Source: Monoplex corrugatus
Taxonomy: Eukaryota; Mollusca; Gastropoda; Littorinimorpha; Ranellidae
NCBI GenBank assembly: GCA_030674185.1
Contig: CM060307.1
Location: 49,130,383-49,194,382 of the forward strand
Length of the DNA stretch: 64,000 nucleotides
Reading direction: 5' to 3'
Both the position numbers and the translations under genes were made by a program. Below the pieces are notes generated by a model that saw only the letters and a program-made list of their open reading frames with translations, was not told where the DNA came from and did not search any database. Below, in pieces: positions 21,800 through 32,165 of the stretch. How positions within the stretch are numbered: position 1 is the first letter of the stretch; each line of letters opens with the position of its first letter.

Positions 21800-22439
21800 A
21801 ATGCCCAAACTTAATTAATAAAAAAGTTTGCATCCCCCACAATGAACAAAATGACGACACTTAAGGTTTGCTAGATTTTTGTGGTGGTATTGAAATGCTT
21901 GTTTGCTGGTATTTTGCCTGCTCGTTATGTTTGTCAGCGGACCCATCAGACAATGAGGTGACTGTGCGTCATTTCACCGCAAGAGTATTGATAAAAGTAT
22001 TATCATAACGACGTCCTTGGCGTAGAGCTGTAAATGTAGGAAAGAACCAAAATGATAATCTCTACCAAAAATGTTATGCAGTTCGTTTTATGTTAAAGTC
22101 GCCCCCTCAAAAGTCCGCGTCAATGTAATCAAGCGCAGGGATGTTGAGAGAAGTTTATGAAATGCCATCGTCTGAACAGCGCCATAACCTGTTACCGCAA
22201 TGGTGTAATGTTAATGGTTTGCCACCAAGAGTGTTGTATACAGATCAGTAATCCTGAGCATCTTGCTGTAATGCTGCCGCATCTTTGCTACATACCAAGG
22301 ACACTTCCAAAGCTGAAACAGTTCCACCAAAGACATCTCACAAGATCTGCAAATCACGTGGGAAAATTGTGTGTCTAGCCATCAAGTTCTGAAGATCTGC
22401 AGCTTGCCAAGAAGCGGGTATCTACTTATCGAGTACGAA
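21800..22439. other. 640 bp without a recognised feature
   Basis: Non-repetitive. A 73-codon frame at 22157-22378 has no recognisable domain. Could be host intron or intergenic DNA or an old repeat. Confidence 0.4.
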
Positions 22440-22660
22440 GATTGTTCCAATGATAGACTAATACAATACTAGTAAAAATGTAGACTAGGTAAAACATAGG
22501 CCAGGGATAATCTTAGGACCTGGCCAGGTCATGGGTTTAGTTATAGGCTTAAGGCTTGTGCCATGATCACCATATACATGGCACTTGTGATGTTAGTGCA
22601 TATGGAAATCATTCCGAGCGTGGAGACGTCATCTTGAGAAACTGAACGTGAACCTGAAAC
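22440..22660 (-). repeat. F375 partial copy
   Basis: Reverse-orientation copy with GTAGACTAGGTAAAACATAG, GGACCTGGCCAGGTCATGGG and the terminal tract AACTGAACGTGAACCTGAAAC. It faces a forward partial copy at 22826-22995. Confidence 0.75.
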
Positions 22661-22825
22661 AAGCTGCTACTTCACTGGACAGGACGTGCTGTCTATAAGG
22701 ACGATATCTACATCTGTGACAAAAACAAAAGGTTCCTGCACAGAGAACTGAAGCGAGGTCACTGTGACCAAGGCTAAAGGCGATGAACTGACGCCGAAGG
22801 CCAACCTCATCAGTTGTAGCATTAG

Positions 22826-22995
22826 TTTCAGTTTCTCAAGATGACGTCTCCTCGCTCGGAACGAATTTCATGTCCTAACGTCACAGGTGCCATGTGTATG
22901 GTGGTCATGGCACAAGCATTAAGCCTGCACATAAACCCATGAGCTGGTCAGGGCTGAGGCCCTACCTAGACTATGTTTTACCTAGTCTATATTTA
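22826..22995 (+). repeat. F375 partial copy, inverted relative to neighbours
   Basis: Starts GTTTCAGTTTCTCAAGATGA and ends TTTTACCTAGTCTATATT. Together with the reverse copies at 22440-22660 and 23105-23250 it makes two inverted pairs in 800 bp. Confidence 0.75.
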
Positions 22996-23104
22996 GTGGA
23001 ACAAGGAGCTGCAGAAGCAGAACCCGAGGCTCAGCTCTCCTTCTCTGCTGTGTCTGTGGAAGAACATGTGTCTCCAGGATTAGTCTTCTTATATTGTTAT
23101 TGCT

Positions 23105-23250
23105 TATTGAAGGATGATACAATATCAGTATAAAATAAAGACAAGGTAAAACATAGTCTAGGTTGGGCCTCAGTACCTGGCCAGCTCATGCGTTTATGTG
23201 CAGGCTTAAGGCTTGTGCCATGATCACCATGCACATGGCACCTGTGACTT
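23105..23250 (-). repeat. F375 partial copy
   Basis: Reverse copy with ACAAGGTAAAACATAGTCTA and CAGCTCATGCG, stopping before the usual end. Confidence 0.7.
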
Positions 23251-23279
23251 CCCTAATCTGTCCGAAATTATCTATCTTA

Positions 23280-23555
23280 CCATGGTGTAGCAGAATGGTT
23301 CAGACGTTCGCCTGCCATTAACTAAACTCCAGGTTCCAGGGTTCGCTCCCAGTAGAGGCCTCGACTTTTCTCCTCAGTTTGACCAGAAAATCGAACTGAA
23401 CGTCCAGTCCTATGGAAGGGTACGCAAAACAAGTTGGATCCGTGTGTCTTCTGGCTGAGCACGCAAAAGATCCCACGGCAGTTGAAAATCGTGAAGAGCT
23501 GGGTGTTGCCCGGCTACCTTGGTATAAAACTTTGGAGATATATACTCCTAATCAT
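23280..23555 (+). repeat. tSINE copy, left part of the Tc1-interrupted composite
   Basis: tRNA-like head with AGCAGAATGGTTCAGACGTT and B box GGGTTCGCTCCC, body with AAAGATCCCACGGCAGTTGA. It carries about 45 extra bases before the transposon junction compared with the copy at 18392. Confidence 0.75.
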
Positions 23556-23556
23556 A

Positions 23557-25144
23557 ATTTAAGGGCCACTTCTTCCTTCCTCTCTAATTTTAAGTTGAAA
23601 TAATTGACAATGTTTAGAATTGATTCTATGTTTTATTTCATCATTTCCACACCTGTTTTGGAAAAAGAAATTAGCACAATGACCCATTAGTGAACAGCAC
23701 ATGCATTTAAAGGAACATCCCCCCCTTTTCAAAAAACAGAAAGTGTCAGATTTGGCCAATCTGTTTTCAATATCGCGTGTGTCCGCCCCGAGCCTGGATG
23801 CATGCTTCACAGCGCCGATGCATCGACCCCACAAGGGTACGGAGTGTGTCCTGAGGGATGGCCGCCCACTCGATCTGCAGGATGTCGACCAGCCTGGCCA
23901 GGGTGCCCGGTGGGGGGTGGTTGTCCCTGATGCGCCTCCCGAGCACATCCCAGAGGTGTTCAATTGGGTTCAGGTCAGGTGAGCACGCTGGCCAGGCCAT
24001 ACGGACGACTTCATGCTGCTCCAGGAAGTCGGTCACAAGGCGTGCTCGATGCGCAGGTGCATTGTCGTCCTGGAAGATGGCGCCTTGACCAAGGTCCACA
24101 AGCGCAGGCAGTGCCACGGCCGCCAGAACCTCGTCCCGGTACCGGACCCCGTTCAGGATGCCGTCAATGGGGAGCAGGGGGGTCCGGGTACCACGGCTCA
24201 TGCCACCCCACACCATCACCGACCCGCCGCCGTACCGGTTATGCTCTTGGACAGTGGCGTCAGCGAACCTCTCCCCTTGACGTCGCCACACCCGAGCCCG
24301 GCCATCGTTAAAGGTCAGGGTGAACCTGGACTCATCCGAAAACAAGACCCGGGCCCACTGTTGCCTTGTCCAGGTCACGTGCTCCCTGGCCCAGGTCATG
24401 CGGCGCACTCTGTTGACCGGTGACAGCACGGGTCGGACGGCCGGTCTCCGTGACCTCAAGTTTGCCTCATGTAGCCGTCTTCTCACCGTGCTGCAGCTGA
24501 TGTTAGCACCTGTTGCGTCCCTCAGCTGACCCCTCAAGGTCACCGCAGTGGATGCCCTTTCCCTCAGGACGGAGAGGGCAAGGTAGCGGTCTTGCTGTCT
24601 TGTCGTTACTCTGGGTCGACCCGTGTGACGCCTTTCCTGGACTGCTCCAGTCTCATTGAAGCGCTCCAGCAGTCTCTGGATTGTGGAATGAGACACTTCA
24701 AGTCGTCTAGCAACTTCCCGCTGCGCTAGGCCTTCATCAAGCAGAGCGAGGGCTCTCCCCCGCTGCTCATCCGTCATCCGTCGTCTTGCAAGCATGGTTA
24801 AAACGAACCAAGAACGGGTCCTTTTTATCCTCGTCTGCGGGCAACTTTGGCTGGAGTAGTGTTCAAAAAGGGCTTGCCTTGCACGTGCAAAGCGAATTTT
24901 GTCGCTACCTTGCCTGCGTCGTCAGAGAGACCCTGCTGAAGATTCGACAATTTCGTGTGGAAATTGTCTTCCTTGGGCCGCCCATTGCAAATCGGCAAAT
25001 CCCCAAACACGTGCCAAAAGGAAACTGCAATGTTGTCTGAGCTCTTATCCATTCAGTTACGGCAACGAATTGGAGAAAAGAGTAAGAGAAAATAGGTTAT
25101 TTCTCCTTTCAAAAATTGACTCAAAAACGTTCCTGGCCCTTCAA
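23557..25144 (-). mobile_element. Tc1-type DNA transposon (second family), insertion in the composite retroelement
   Basis: About 1.59 kb around an intact transposase. The ends carry a short inverted repeat, TTTAAGGGCCA at 23558-23568 and TGGCCCTTCAA at 25134-25144 (one mismatch), flanked by TA at 23555-23556 and 25145-25146. The flanks are the left (23280) and right (25150) parts of the composite seen uninterrupted at 18392-18968, supporting these boundaries. The terminal repeats are much weaker than in the Tc1 at 30064. Confidence 0.75.
23767..24795 (-). CDS. Tc1/mariner transposase, DD34E, intact
   Basis: 342 residues, the usual length for a Tc1 transposase, which cuts and pastes its element by binding the terminal repeats and cleaving with a DDE active site in the nucleus. 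N-terminal paired-type helix-turn-helix at about 8-115, with the AT-hook-like GRPR motif at 59-62. Catalytic residues are D154 (FSDESRF), D244 (QDDNAP) and E279 (LNPIEH), with exactly 34 residues between the last two. GGGSVMVWGG is present at 189-198. The first ATG matches the start of its relative at 30421. No frameshift or stop, so it could be functional. GC content is visibly higher than the surroundings. Confidence 0.95.
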   Translation of the reverse strand: MLARRRMTDEQRGRALALLDEGLAQREVARRLEVSHSTIQRLLERFNETGAVQERRHTGRPRVTTRQQDRYLALSVLRERASTAVTLRGQLRDATGANISCSTVRRRLHEANLRSRRPAVRPVLSPVNRVRRMTWAREHVTWTRQQWARVLFSDESRFTLTFNDGRARVWRRQGERFADATVQEHNRYGGGSVMVWGGMSRGTRTPLLPIDGILNGVRYRDEVLAAVALPALVDLGQGAIFQDDNAPAHRARLVTDFLEQHEVVRMAWPACSPDLNPIEHLWDVLGRRIRDNHPPPGTLARLVDILQIEWAAIPQDTLRTLVGSMHRRCEACIQARGGHTRY

Positions 25145-25530
25145 TAATGACGTGTAGTATAGGTCGATTTCCCAGGTCCCACCCCCTTGAAGACCAATTA
25201 ACCTTCTTGCCTTTCTGAAGCCTTGGCTAACAAGAACGTGAATATGATTATGAATTTGAAGCGAGGGAGAGGGGATGGGCGCCGCTCTGGTGGTGCTGGC
25301 CCCTGGAAAAGTTGAAGTCTCTGTCACCTCACTCCCCTACGACCCCAGGGTTATGGAACTATCTAGGTAGGACCTCAAGACCTGGCCAGCTCATGGGTTT
25401 ATGTGCAGGCTTAAGGCTTGTGTGGCTTGATTATTCTGGATCGTCTCCATCACATGGCACCAGTGACGTTAGTGCAAATGGAATCCATTCCGAGCGAGGA
25501 AACGTCATCTTGAGAATCTGAAACTGAAAC
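25145..25530 (+). repeat. right part of the interrupted composite (bridge + inverted F375)
   Basis: Resumes at GATTTCCCAGGTCCCACCCC, the point reached near 18598 in the uninterrupted copy, then the GAGGGAGAGGGGATGGGCGC bridge, CCTACGACCCCAGGGTTATG, and F375 reverse to GAATCTGAAACTGAAACT. Confidence 0.75.
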
Positions 25531-25754
25531 TATCTCACCTGTCGGCGTCACCGGGTTCAGTGTTGGCTGCTGCACTCTTTGACACCGCCACCCGCTCCAA
25601 CCGGCTGTGCCTTGACTTTTGTGGACAATTTCTCGAATATATAATTTTAGACCACTGACCTTGGTTACAGTCGGAGGTCTGCCTTTCTCCCTTCCTGCCC
25701 GTTTTTCCTTGAAAAAAATGCTTGCCATGAGGTCCGTGTTCATGTTACATGACA

Positions 25755-26100
25755 CATGGCCAATGTATTTTGAATTATCAATCAGACTCCTTAAAACATG
25801 GACCAATGTATTTTGAATTATCAGACTCCTTAAAACATAGACCAATGTATTTTGAATTATCAATCAGACTCCTTAAAACATGGACCAATGTATTTTGAAT
25901 TATCAATCAGACTCCTTAAAACATGGACCAATGTATTTTGAATTATCAATCAGACTCATTAAAACATGGACCAATGTATTTTGAATTATCTATCAGACTC
26001 CTTAAAACATGGACCAATGTATTTTGAATTATCAATCAGACTCCTTAAAACATAGACCAATGTATTTTGAATTATCTATCAGACTCCTTAAAACATGGAC
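25755..26100. repeat. 43-bp tandem repeat, about 8 units
   Basis: Unit GACCAATGTATTTTGAATTA followed by TCAATCAGACTCCTTAAAACATG. Units are nearly identical apart from a few substitutions and one short unit near 25803, which suggests recent amplification. Confidence 0.95.
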
Positions 26101-26400
26101 AAGACCCCTATGAAGTGGGAAGGGAAGGGAAGGGGTAAGGGGTGTGGAGGTGAGGAAGGGGGAGGTAAGAACAGGACTAATGAAACACTAAGCTGACACC
26201 ACCAGTCTGACCGAAGCAGAAGATGGACAAAGAAGAGTCCATTTTTCTGTTACAAGCTGACAGCCAGACAGTCCTCTGGAGTCAAGTCTCGCCATGTTTG
26301 TAGAAACGTGTGAACAACTGGAAGTCTGTATTGACTGAGGTGTTGGAAAAACGACTTCTCCCACCGACATATTTTCGTCTCTGTCTGTCTGTTTGCTTCT
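26101..26400. other. purine-rich stretch and spacer
   Basis: A GGGAAGGG-type purine tract lies at 26117-26167. ATGAAACACTAAGCTGACACC near 26179 also resembles the 3' side of the 52362 dispersed repeat. No gene. Confidence 0.5.
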
Positions 26401-26404
26401 GTCT

Positions 26405-26422
26405 GTCTTCTGTCCGTCTGTC

Positions 26423-26467
<45 letters not shown>

Positions 26468-26800
26468 CTTTCTCTCTTCTTTCTGTCTGTGTCTGTCTGT
26501 CTGTTTCTCTCCCTCTCTCTTTCTCTTTGACTTTACGTGCGTGCACTCATGCGGTGCGTGCGTGCGTGTGTGTGTGTGTGTGTTTGTGTGTGTGTGTGCG
26601 TGCGTGCGTGCGTGTGTGTGTGTGCATGTGTGTGTGCGCGCGCGTGTGTGTGCGCGCGCGTGTGTGTGTGTGCGTGTGTGTGTTATGTATTTGTGTTGTG
26701 TGTGTATATGTGAAGTGTATGTGTGTGCACGTGTGTGTGTATGCGTGTGTATGTGTGTGCTTGCGTGCGTATGTGTGTGTGTTCGTTTGTTCGTTATTTC
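26405..26800. repeat. (TC)n followed by (TG)n/(CG)n microsatellite
   Basis: TC repeats at 26425-26525, then TG with TGCG and CGCG interruptions at 26555-26795. Confidence 0.95.
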
Positions 26801-26889
26801 TTTTAACGTCTATTCACATATGTGCTTTTGGTCAATGTGTGTATGTGGTGGTGGTCTTCGATTTAATGTCTATTCACTAAAGTGATTTT

Positions 26890-26890
26890 A

Positions 26891-26943
<53 letters not shown>

Positions 26944-26951
26944 GCACACAC

Positions 26952-26982
<31 letters not shown>

Positions 26983-26985
26983 GGA
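26890..26985. repeat. (CA)n microsatellite
   Basis: CA dinucleotides at 26890-26972, then short A and G runs. Confidence 0.95.
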
Positions 26986-27219
26986 AGGGGGGGGGATAGA
27001 GGAGGAGTGAAGAGGATATTTGAAAATTGTCAATTTTGGTCTTTCGGAAAGATGATCCAGAAAACAACTATTTCGAGGAGTGGAAGGTAAAGCTAACAAA
27101 TAATGTTATCATAATTAGCGATTTAAACAAAAAATCTAACAAACAAAATTAATAGATATCTAGAATAAATGAATAAAACTAAGAATCGACTAGCCACAAC
27201 GATGAACAAGTGAAATAAC

Positions 27220-27432
27220 ATGTATGTATGTGTATGTGTGTGTGTATTAATGTGTGTGTGTTAGTGCGTGTATGTGTGTGTTGTGTGCGTGCGTGTGTGA
27301 GTGTGTGTGTGTGTGTGTGCTTGTATGTATGTATGTGGTATGCATGTATGTGGCGCGCGCGCGTGTGTGTTAATGTCTGCATGTGTGTTAGTGTGTGTGT
27401 TGTGTGCATGTGTGTGTATATGTGTATGTGCT
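27220..27432. repeat. (TG)n imperfect microsatellite
   Basis: TG repeats with TGTA and CGCG interruptions leading directly into the polypyrimidine minisatellite. Confidence 0.93.
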
Positions 27433-29160
27433 TGTGAGGTTCCTCTCTCCGTTTCCTCTCTTCACGAGTTCCCTCCCTCCGTCCCCCCCCTTAGGAACTC
27501 ACTCCCTCTTTTCACCCCACCCCGAGTTCCCTCCCTCGGTTCCCCCCACCTGGAGTTACCCCCTTCCATTTCCACCGACGTACCAGGATTTACCTCCGCT
27601 TCCCCCACCCAACCCAGATTGCTATCCCTCCTACCTTCATATCTCCCCCTCATCCAAAGTTCCCTCACTCATCTATCCCCCCCCCCTCACGTCCGGGGTT
27701 CCCTTCCTCTATTCTCCCGCCTCCTCCCCCCACATCCGGAGTTCCCTCCCTTCTCCCGCCCCCTCCCCTCAGCCTGAGTTCCCTCCCTCTCTTCTCCCAC
27801 CCTTCTACCCGTCACGTCCTGTGTTCCTTCCCTCTCTTCTCCCGCCCCCTCCCATTTGGAGTTTCATCCCTCTCTTCTCTCGCCCCCCCCCCCACGTCCA
27901 GAGTTCCCTCCATCTCTTCTCCCGCCCCCCCCCCCATTTGGAGTTCCCTCCCTCTCTTCTCCCCCCCCCTACGTCCGGAGTTCCTTCCCTCTCTTCCCCA
28001 ACCCCTACCCCCCACGTCCGGAGTTCCCTCCTTCTCTTCTCCCGCCCCCTACCCCCCACGTCCGGAGTTCCCTTTCTTCTCCCGCCCCCTCCCACCCCCG
28101 TCCTGAGTTCCCTCCCTCTGTTCTCTCGCCCCCATCCCCCCACGTCCTGAGTTCTCTCTCTTCTCCCGCACCCCCCCTCCAGAGTTCCCTCCCTCTGTTC
28201 TCCCTCCCATCCGGAATTCCCTCCGTTTCCCCCCAAACCGGGAGTTCCCTCCCTCTTCCCCCCAAGTTCCTGACCTCTGTTCTCTCCCCCCCCCCCCGGA
28301 GTTCCTCCCTCTGTCCCCTCCATCCAGAGTTCCCAAACCCCGTGTTCCCCCCCCCCCCCATTCAGAGTTCCTTCCGTCTCTTCCCACCCACCCCATCCGT
28401 AGTTCCCTCCCTCCCTCTCATCCAGAGTTCCTCTGTTCTTCCCCCCCCCCCCCACGGAGTTTCCTCCCTCTGTTCTCTCTCCTACCTGGAGTTCCCTCTC
28501 TGCGTTCTGCCCCATCCAGAGTTCCCTAAAACTTTCCCACAAAAACCGCAGTTCCCTCTCTCCCACCATCCAGAGTTCTCTCGCGCTGTTCCCCCCTCCA
28601 GAGTTCCCTTGCTCTGTTCCCCCCACCCCTGGAGTTCTCTCGCTCTGTTCCTCATCCCCTGGAGTTCTCTCGCTCTGTTCCTCATCCCCTGGAGTTCTCT
28701 CGCTCTGTTCCCCTCCCTCTGGAGTTCTCTCACTCTGTTCTCCACCCCCTGGAGTTCTCTTGCTCTGTTCCCACCCCCCTGGAGTTCCTTCGCTCTGTTC
28801 CCCACCCCCTGGAGTTCCCTCGCTCTGTTCCCCATCCCCTGGAGTTCCCTCTCTCCGTTTCTTCCCAAACCTGGCGTTCCCGTCCTCCCCTTCCCCAGAG
28901 TTCCCTCCCTCCATTTCCCCCAGCTATCCAGAGTTTCCTCCCTCTGTTCTTTCCCACCCAACCTGGAGTCCCTCCCTCTGTTCCTTCCGCCACCCCTGAG
29001 TTCCCTCCTGTTTCCAGCACCCACCCCTCCTCCCATCCCGAGTTCCCCTCCCTCTGTTCTCACCCCCCCCACCTGGAGTTCCCTCACTGTTCTCCCCCTT
29101 CCCCCATCCAGAGTTGCCTCCTTCTGTTCTTCCCCCATCTGGAGTTGCCTCCCACTGTTA
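27433..29160. repeat. 1.7-kb polypyrimidine minisatellite (GAGTTCCCTCC type)
   Basis: Repeats of GAGTTCCCTCCCTCTGTTC separated by C-runs. From about 28620 to 28850 the unit is a regular 30 bp (CCTGGAGTTCTCTCGCTCTG plus TTCCCCATCC); elsewhere lengths vary from about 30 to 70 bp. The top strand is nearly all pyrimidine except for the GGAG core. The minus strand gives a 369-residue Gly/Glu/Arg frame (27805-28914) that is a repeat artefact. Confidence 0.93.
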
Positions 29161-29910
29161 CTCACAAGATCTGAACAAAAACAATACCTGGACAGGAAAA
29201 CGGCGTTAGCTGAAGGCAATTGATAGTAAACACAGAAAGTTTACTAGAACTGTGCTCACACACCGAGACCTCCAAGATAAGATACAGGGCAAACAGGACC
29301 ACCATCGTGGTATTAGTCGTGTCCCAGAGAGAATATTGATTCTGCTGCCTCCCTGCTAAATACATAGAAAAAACTCTGAAGATGCACCAGAAAAAATACG
29401 AAAAAAGAATAAGATCGCGTATTTAATTTAACAAGACAGGACAGGCGCAAATTTTCGGCCAACTGGCCTTTGTCAAGCGTAAGATCACAAACAAACACCA
29501 GATACAAAAATTAGGAGAAAAACAAACTTCCCTGCTGCTCAGTCCAGTGTGAGAAAAGGAATGAATTGCCAGGCATCTTCTAGGGTTCCAGAGACGCACA
29601 TGCGAAGACCCAATCTTTCGGCCTTTGGTATTTTTCGTTGGGCAAATTGTTTTACCATACTAACAGCAAAGAATGAATAAATACGAATAAAACAAAATTC
29701 AAAAAGAATGGATATAGAACTTAACTTTCACATAATCGAAGCGACTTCAGATGTCAACAAGCTGTATCTGGAAAAGCAAGAAAATTTCACTCAAACTAAA
29801 ATTGTGATTCTGCAACTCCAACGTTTTGTCAACTGTATAATTGTGAAACGTGGTACTTGAAAACAAGCCAAAATAAAACTTTAAAATTTTTTTTAAAAAC
29901 TCGAATTCTT
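29161..29910. other. 750 bp without a recognised gene
   Basis: AT-rich, non-repetitive. At 29455-29485 CGGCCAACTGGCCTTTGTCA resembles the GGCC-bearing ends of some Penelope-like elements on the minus strand; I regard that as weak. Confidence 0.4.
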
Positions 29911-29914
29911 TGAC

Positions 29915-30061
29915 CTCGAGTAGGTACCTACGCAAGATCTTGGGCATCAACTGGAAAGTCAGTGACAACGATTAAGTAAGGTCAGGACGCAAACAGATCC
30001 CACTTACCATCATCATCTGCAAGCGTTGACCGAGTTAGCTGGGCCATGCTGCTATCTAAGC
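29915..30061 (+). pseudogene. LINE C-terminal relic, left half (split by Tc1)
   Basis: With stops ignored, the plus strand reads YLRKILGINWKVSDND, then QIPLTIIICKR and LGHA, the standard post-RT block of LINE polyproteins (LRKILGI ... RRLSWLGH). Several stops are present. The matching downstream part continues at 31689 on the other side of the transposon. Confidence 0.7.
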
Positions 30062-30063
30062 TA

Positions 30064-31686
30064 CGCACAAAAAGTTAAGGATCACTATGAGAAAACAGGT
30101 GCGTAATAAACTCAGTTCGCTACTGTTATTTATTTCTCAGTCCAGCCAAATTGTTATGAATTCTTGTTCAGCTGTAAGTGGGCGATGTTGTGTTAGTGCG
30201 AAAATTGCACGGGATTCTCTATTACTGAGCTTGGCCGCAAACGGAAAAGCGGAAACTTGCGAAAAAGGACCTTGTTTTGGACCGTTCAGCCTGAACACAT
30301 TGCACAAGCCAGATGGAAAAACCATTATGCACGTGCAAGCACTGCTGTTTATGTGTGAGATGCTGTCTCTTGCTTGGCTTTATAAGAAGACATTCCACCA
30401 GTAGTAGGCCTGATCTGACAATGCCTCCACGACGAAAATTGAGCGAGTTTGAGAGGGGACGAGCTGTTGCATGGTTCCAAGATGGTGTTCCCAAGCGAGA
30501 AGTGGCCAGGCGACTTCAGGTGTCCATCTCGGTCATTGTCAGACTGATTCAACGCTTCACAGCCACTGGGAGGGTCCATGAAAGACGCAGATCTGGTCGA
30601 CCGAAGAAGACAAACCCACGTGAAGATTGTCTCATTGAACGACAAGCCCTGCAGACAAGAACAGCCTCTTCCAGCATCATTCGAAGGCAGCTGAGGGTGG
30701 CTACTAACATCAACATCAGCCAGCAGACCATACGGAACCGCCTTCATGGGTTTAACCTCCGTTCTCGTCGCCCAGCTGTACGGCCACGCTTAACTCCAGC
30801 CCATAGGGCAGCACGCCGCGCCTTCTGCAGACGTCACGTGAGGTGGACACGTCAGCAATGGTCCCAGGTCCTGTTCAGTGATGAATCACGCTTCACCATG
30901 AACCACAACGACGGCAGACTGAGGGTCTGGAGGCGCCCAGGGCAACGCTTTATTGACACCACTGTCCAAGAAAAGGTGGCCTTTGGTGGAGGTTCTGTAA
31001 TGGTCTGGGGGGCCTTCAGCCTTCACCACAGAACACCCTTGTATCATGTACAGGGTAACCTGACTGGCCTCCGATACCGGGATGAGATCCTTCGATTGCT
31101 GGCTGTGCCTACACTGCAGCAGATGGGACCGACGGCTGTCTACCAGGATGACAACGCTCGCCCCCACAGGGCAAGGGTGGTCAACGACTTCCTGCAGCAG
31201 TCTGGAGTCAACAGAATGGAGTGGCCAGCATGCAGTCCCGATCTCAACCCGATTGAGAACCTCTGGGATGAGCTGGATCGCAAAGTGAGGAGCAACCACC
31301 CCCCTCCCAGGAATGCCCAACACCTCTACCAGATGCTGCAGGCTGAGTGGCAGGTGCTTCCACAGAGGATCTTCACCAACCTGGTCAACTCGATGAGGAC
31401 TCGCTGCGTCGAGTGCCAGAACAGCCATGGCGGTTACACGCATTACTGAACTTTTGGGAGCATCAGAATGCCCTGTCTCGTGATTTCAATGACTTTGGGA
31501 AATCAAATGTCGATACGTACCCACTTTGATCAAATGTACACACCAAACGATTGCTCGAAATTGAAGGCTATTGTGTATCGTTATCACTAAAGCATGGAAT
31601 TAAATGTTTGCCAAACTTCAACGCATTGGCTTTCTTATTTTGAAAGTTATGAATTTTTGTGCAAGTGATCCTTAACTTTTTGTGCG
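30064..31686 (+). mobile_element. complete Tc1-type DNA transposon with perfect TIRs and TA duplication
   Basis: Terminal inverted repeats are perfect for 26 bp including the TA: 30061-30086 and 31664-31689 (CGCACAAAAAGTTAAGGATC in from the left end). TA at 30062-30063 and 31687-31688 is the expected Tc1 target duplication. Length 1623 bp, normal for an autonomous Tc1. It carries one intact transposase and interrupts a LINE relic. Confidence 0.97.
30421..31449 (+). CDS. Tc1/mariner transposase, DD34E, intact
   Basis: 342 residues from the MPPRRK start. An upstream in-frame ATG at 30313 would add 36 residues, but alignment of length and N-terminus with the transposase at 23767-24795 favours 30421. 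Helix-turn-helix region at about 10-115 with GRPK at 59-62; catalytic D154 (FSDESRF), D244 (QDDNAR) and E279 (LNPIEN), with 34 residues between the last two. GGGSVMVWGAF at 189-199. The two transposases share many blocks but differ throughout, so they are separate families. No disabling change seen. Function: cut-and-paste transposition of its own element. Confidence 0.97.
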   Translation: MPPRRKLSEFERGRAVAWFQDGVPKREVARRLQVSISVIVRLIQRFTATGRVHERRRSGRPKKTNPREDCLIERQALQTRTASSSIIRRQLRVATNINISQQTIRNRLHGFNLRSRRPAVRPRLTPAHRAARRAFCRRHVRWTRQQWSQVLFSDESRFTMNHNDGRLRVWRRPGQRFIDTTVQEKVAFGGGSVMVWGAFSLHHRTPLYHVQGNLTGLRYRDEILRLLAVPTLQQMGPTAVYQDDNARPHRARVVNDFLQQSGVNRMEWPACSPDLNPIENLWDELDRKVRSNHPPPRNAQHLYQMLQAEWQVLPQRIFTNLVNSMRTRCVECQNSHGGYTHY

Positions 31687-31688
31687 TA

Positions 31689-31885
31689 GTGTATATTGCC
31701 ATCTTCCAGATATGCCAACCAAGTCCTGAACTAGAACCTAGAGAACAGCGAAAGAGGAGAAGACCAAAAATGAACTGGCGCCAGACGGTCGACAATGATC
31801 TGCAAGTGGTGGATAGACGCTAGAGTGATGACCTGGGATTCTCTACCGACCAAACCCGTTGGAGCACTCTTGCTGTCATACGTGT
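31689..31885 (+). pseudogene. LINE C-terminal relic, right half
   Basis: Reads EPREQRKRRRPKMNWRQTV, then DNDLQVVDRR, a stop, and TRWSTLAV, equivalent to the KRRRGRPR-x-TWR ... DRxxWR block that ends many LINE proteins. It fits as the continuation of 29915-30061 once the Tc1 element is removed. Confidence 0.7.
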
Positions 31886-32165
31886 CACACGATACGGGAG
31901 CGAAAAACAAAATAACAAAACCTGAAACCACAACAATGCGCCTTCTGTTGTCCGATGACTTTGCTAGTCTTCATGTTTGTGCTGGTGGTAGTTCTTTATC
32001 ATTTCTATTGTTTTTTGTTCGTTTTTTATTTCATTTTGTTTTATTTTTTGTTTTGTTTTTGTAGTTAATGTTACTGATCTGTCTTCTTGTTCTTCTGCGT
32101 TACTGTACTACATTCAAATTCATTTATTGTGGGAGGGAAAGGGCTGTTACTGGTCGAACTAATTT
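31886..32165. other. spacer turning T-rich
   Basis: No gene. From about 31990 the top strand becomes T-rich, leading into the satellite. Confidence 0.6.

Noticed and set aside
24013..24423. Plus-strand frames within the Tc1 transposase
   Set aside because: Antisense shadows of the GC-rich transposase gene at 23767-24795.
27805..28914. 369-codon Gly/Glu/Arg frame on the minus strand, collagen- or elastin-like
   Set aside because: Shadow of the GAGTTCCCTCC minisatellite; frame shifts with unit length.
29455..29485. Possible Penelope-like element end (CGGCCAACTGGCCTTTGTCA)
   Set aside because: Short motif only; no GIY-YIG or RT sequence nearby and no ribozyme core seen.
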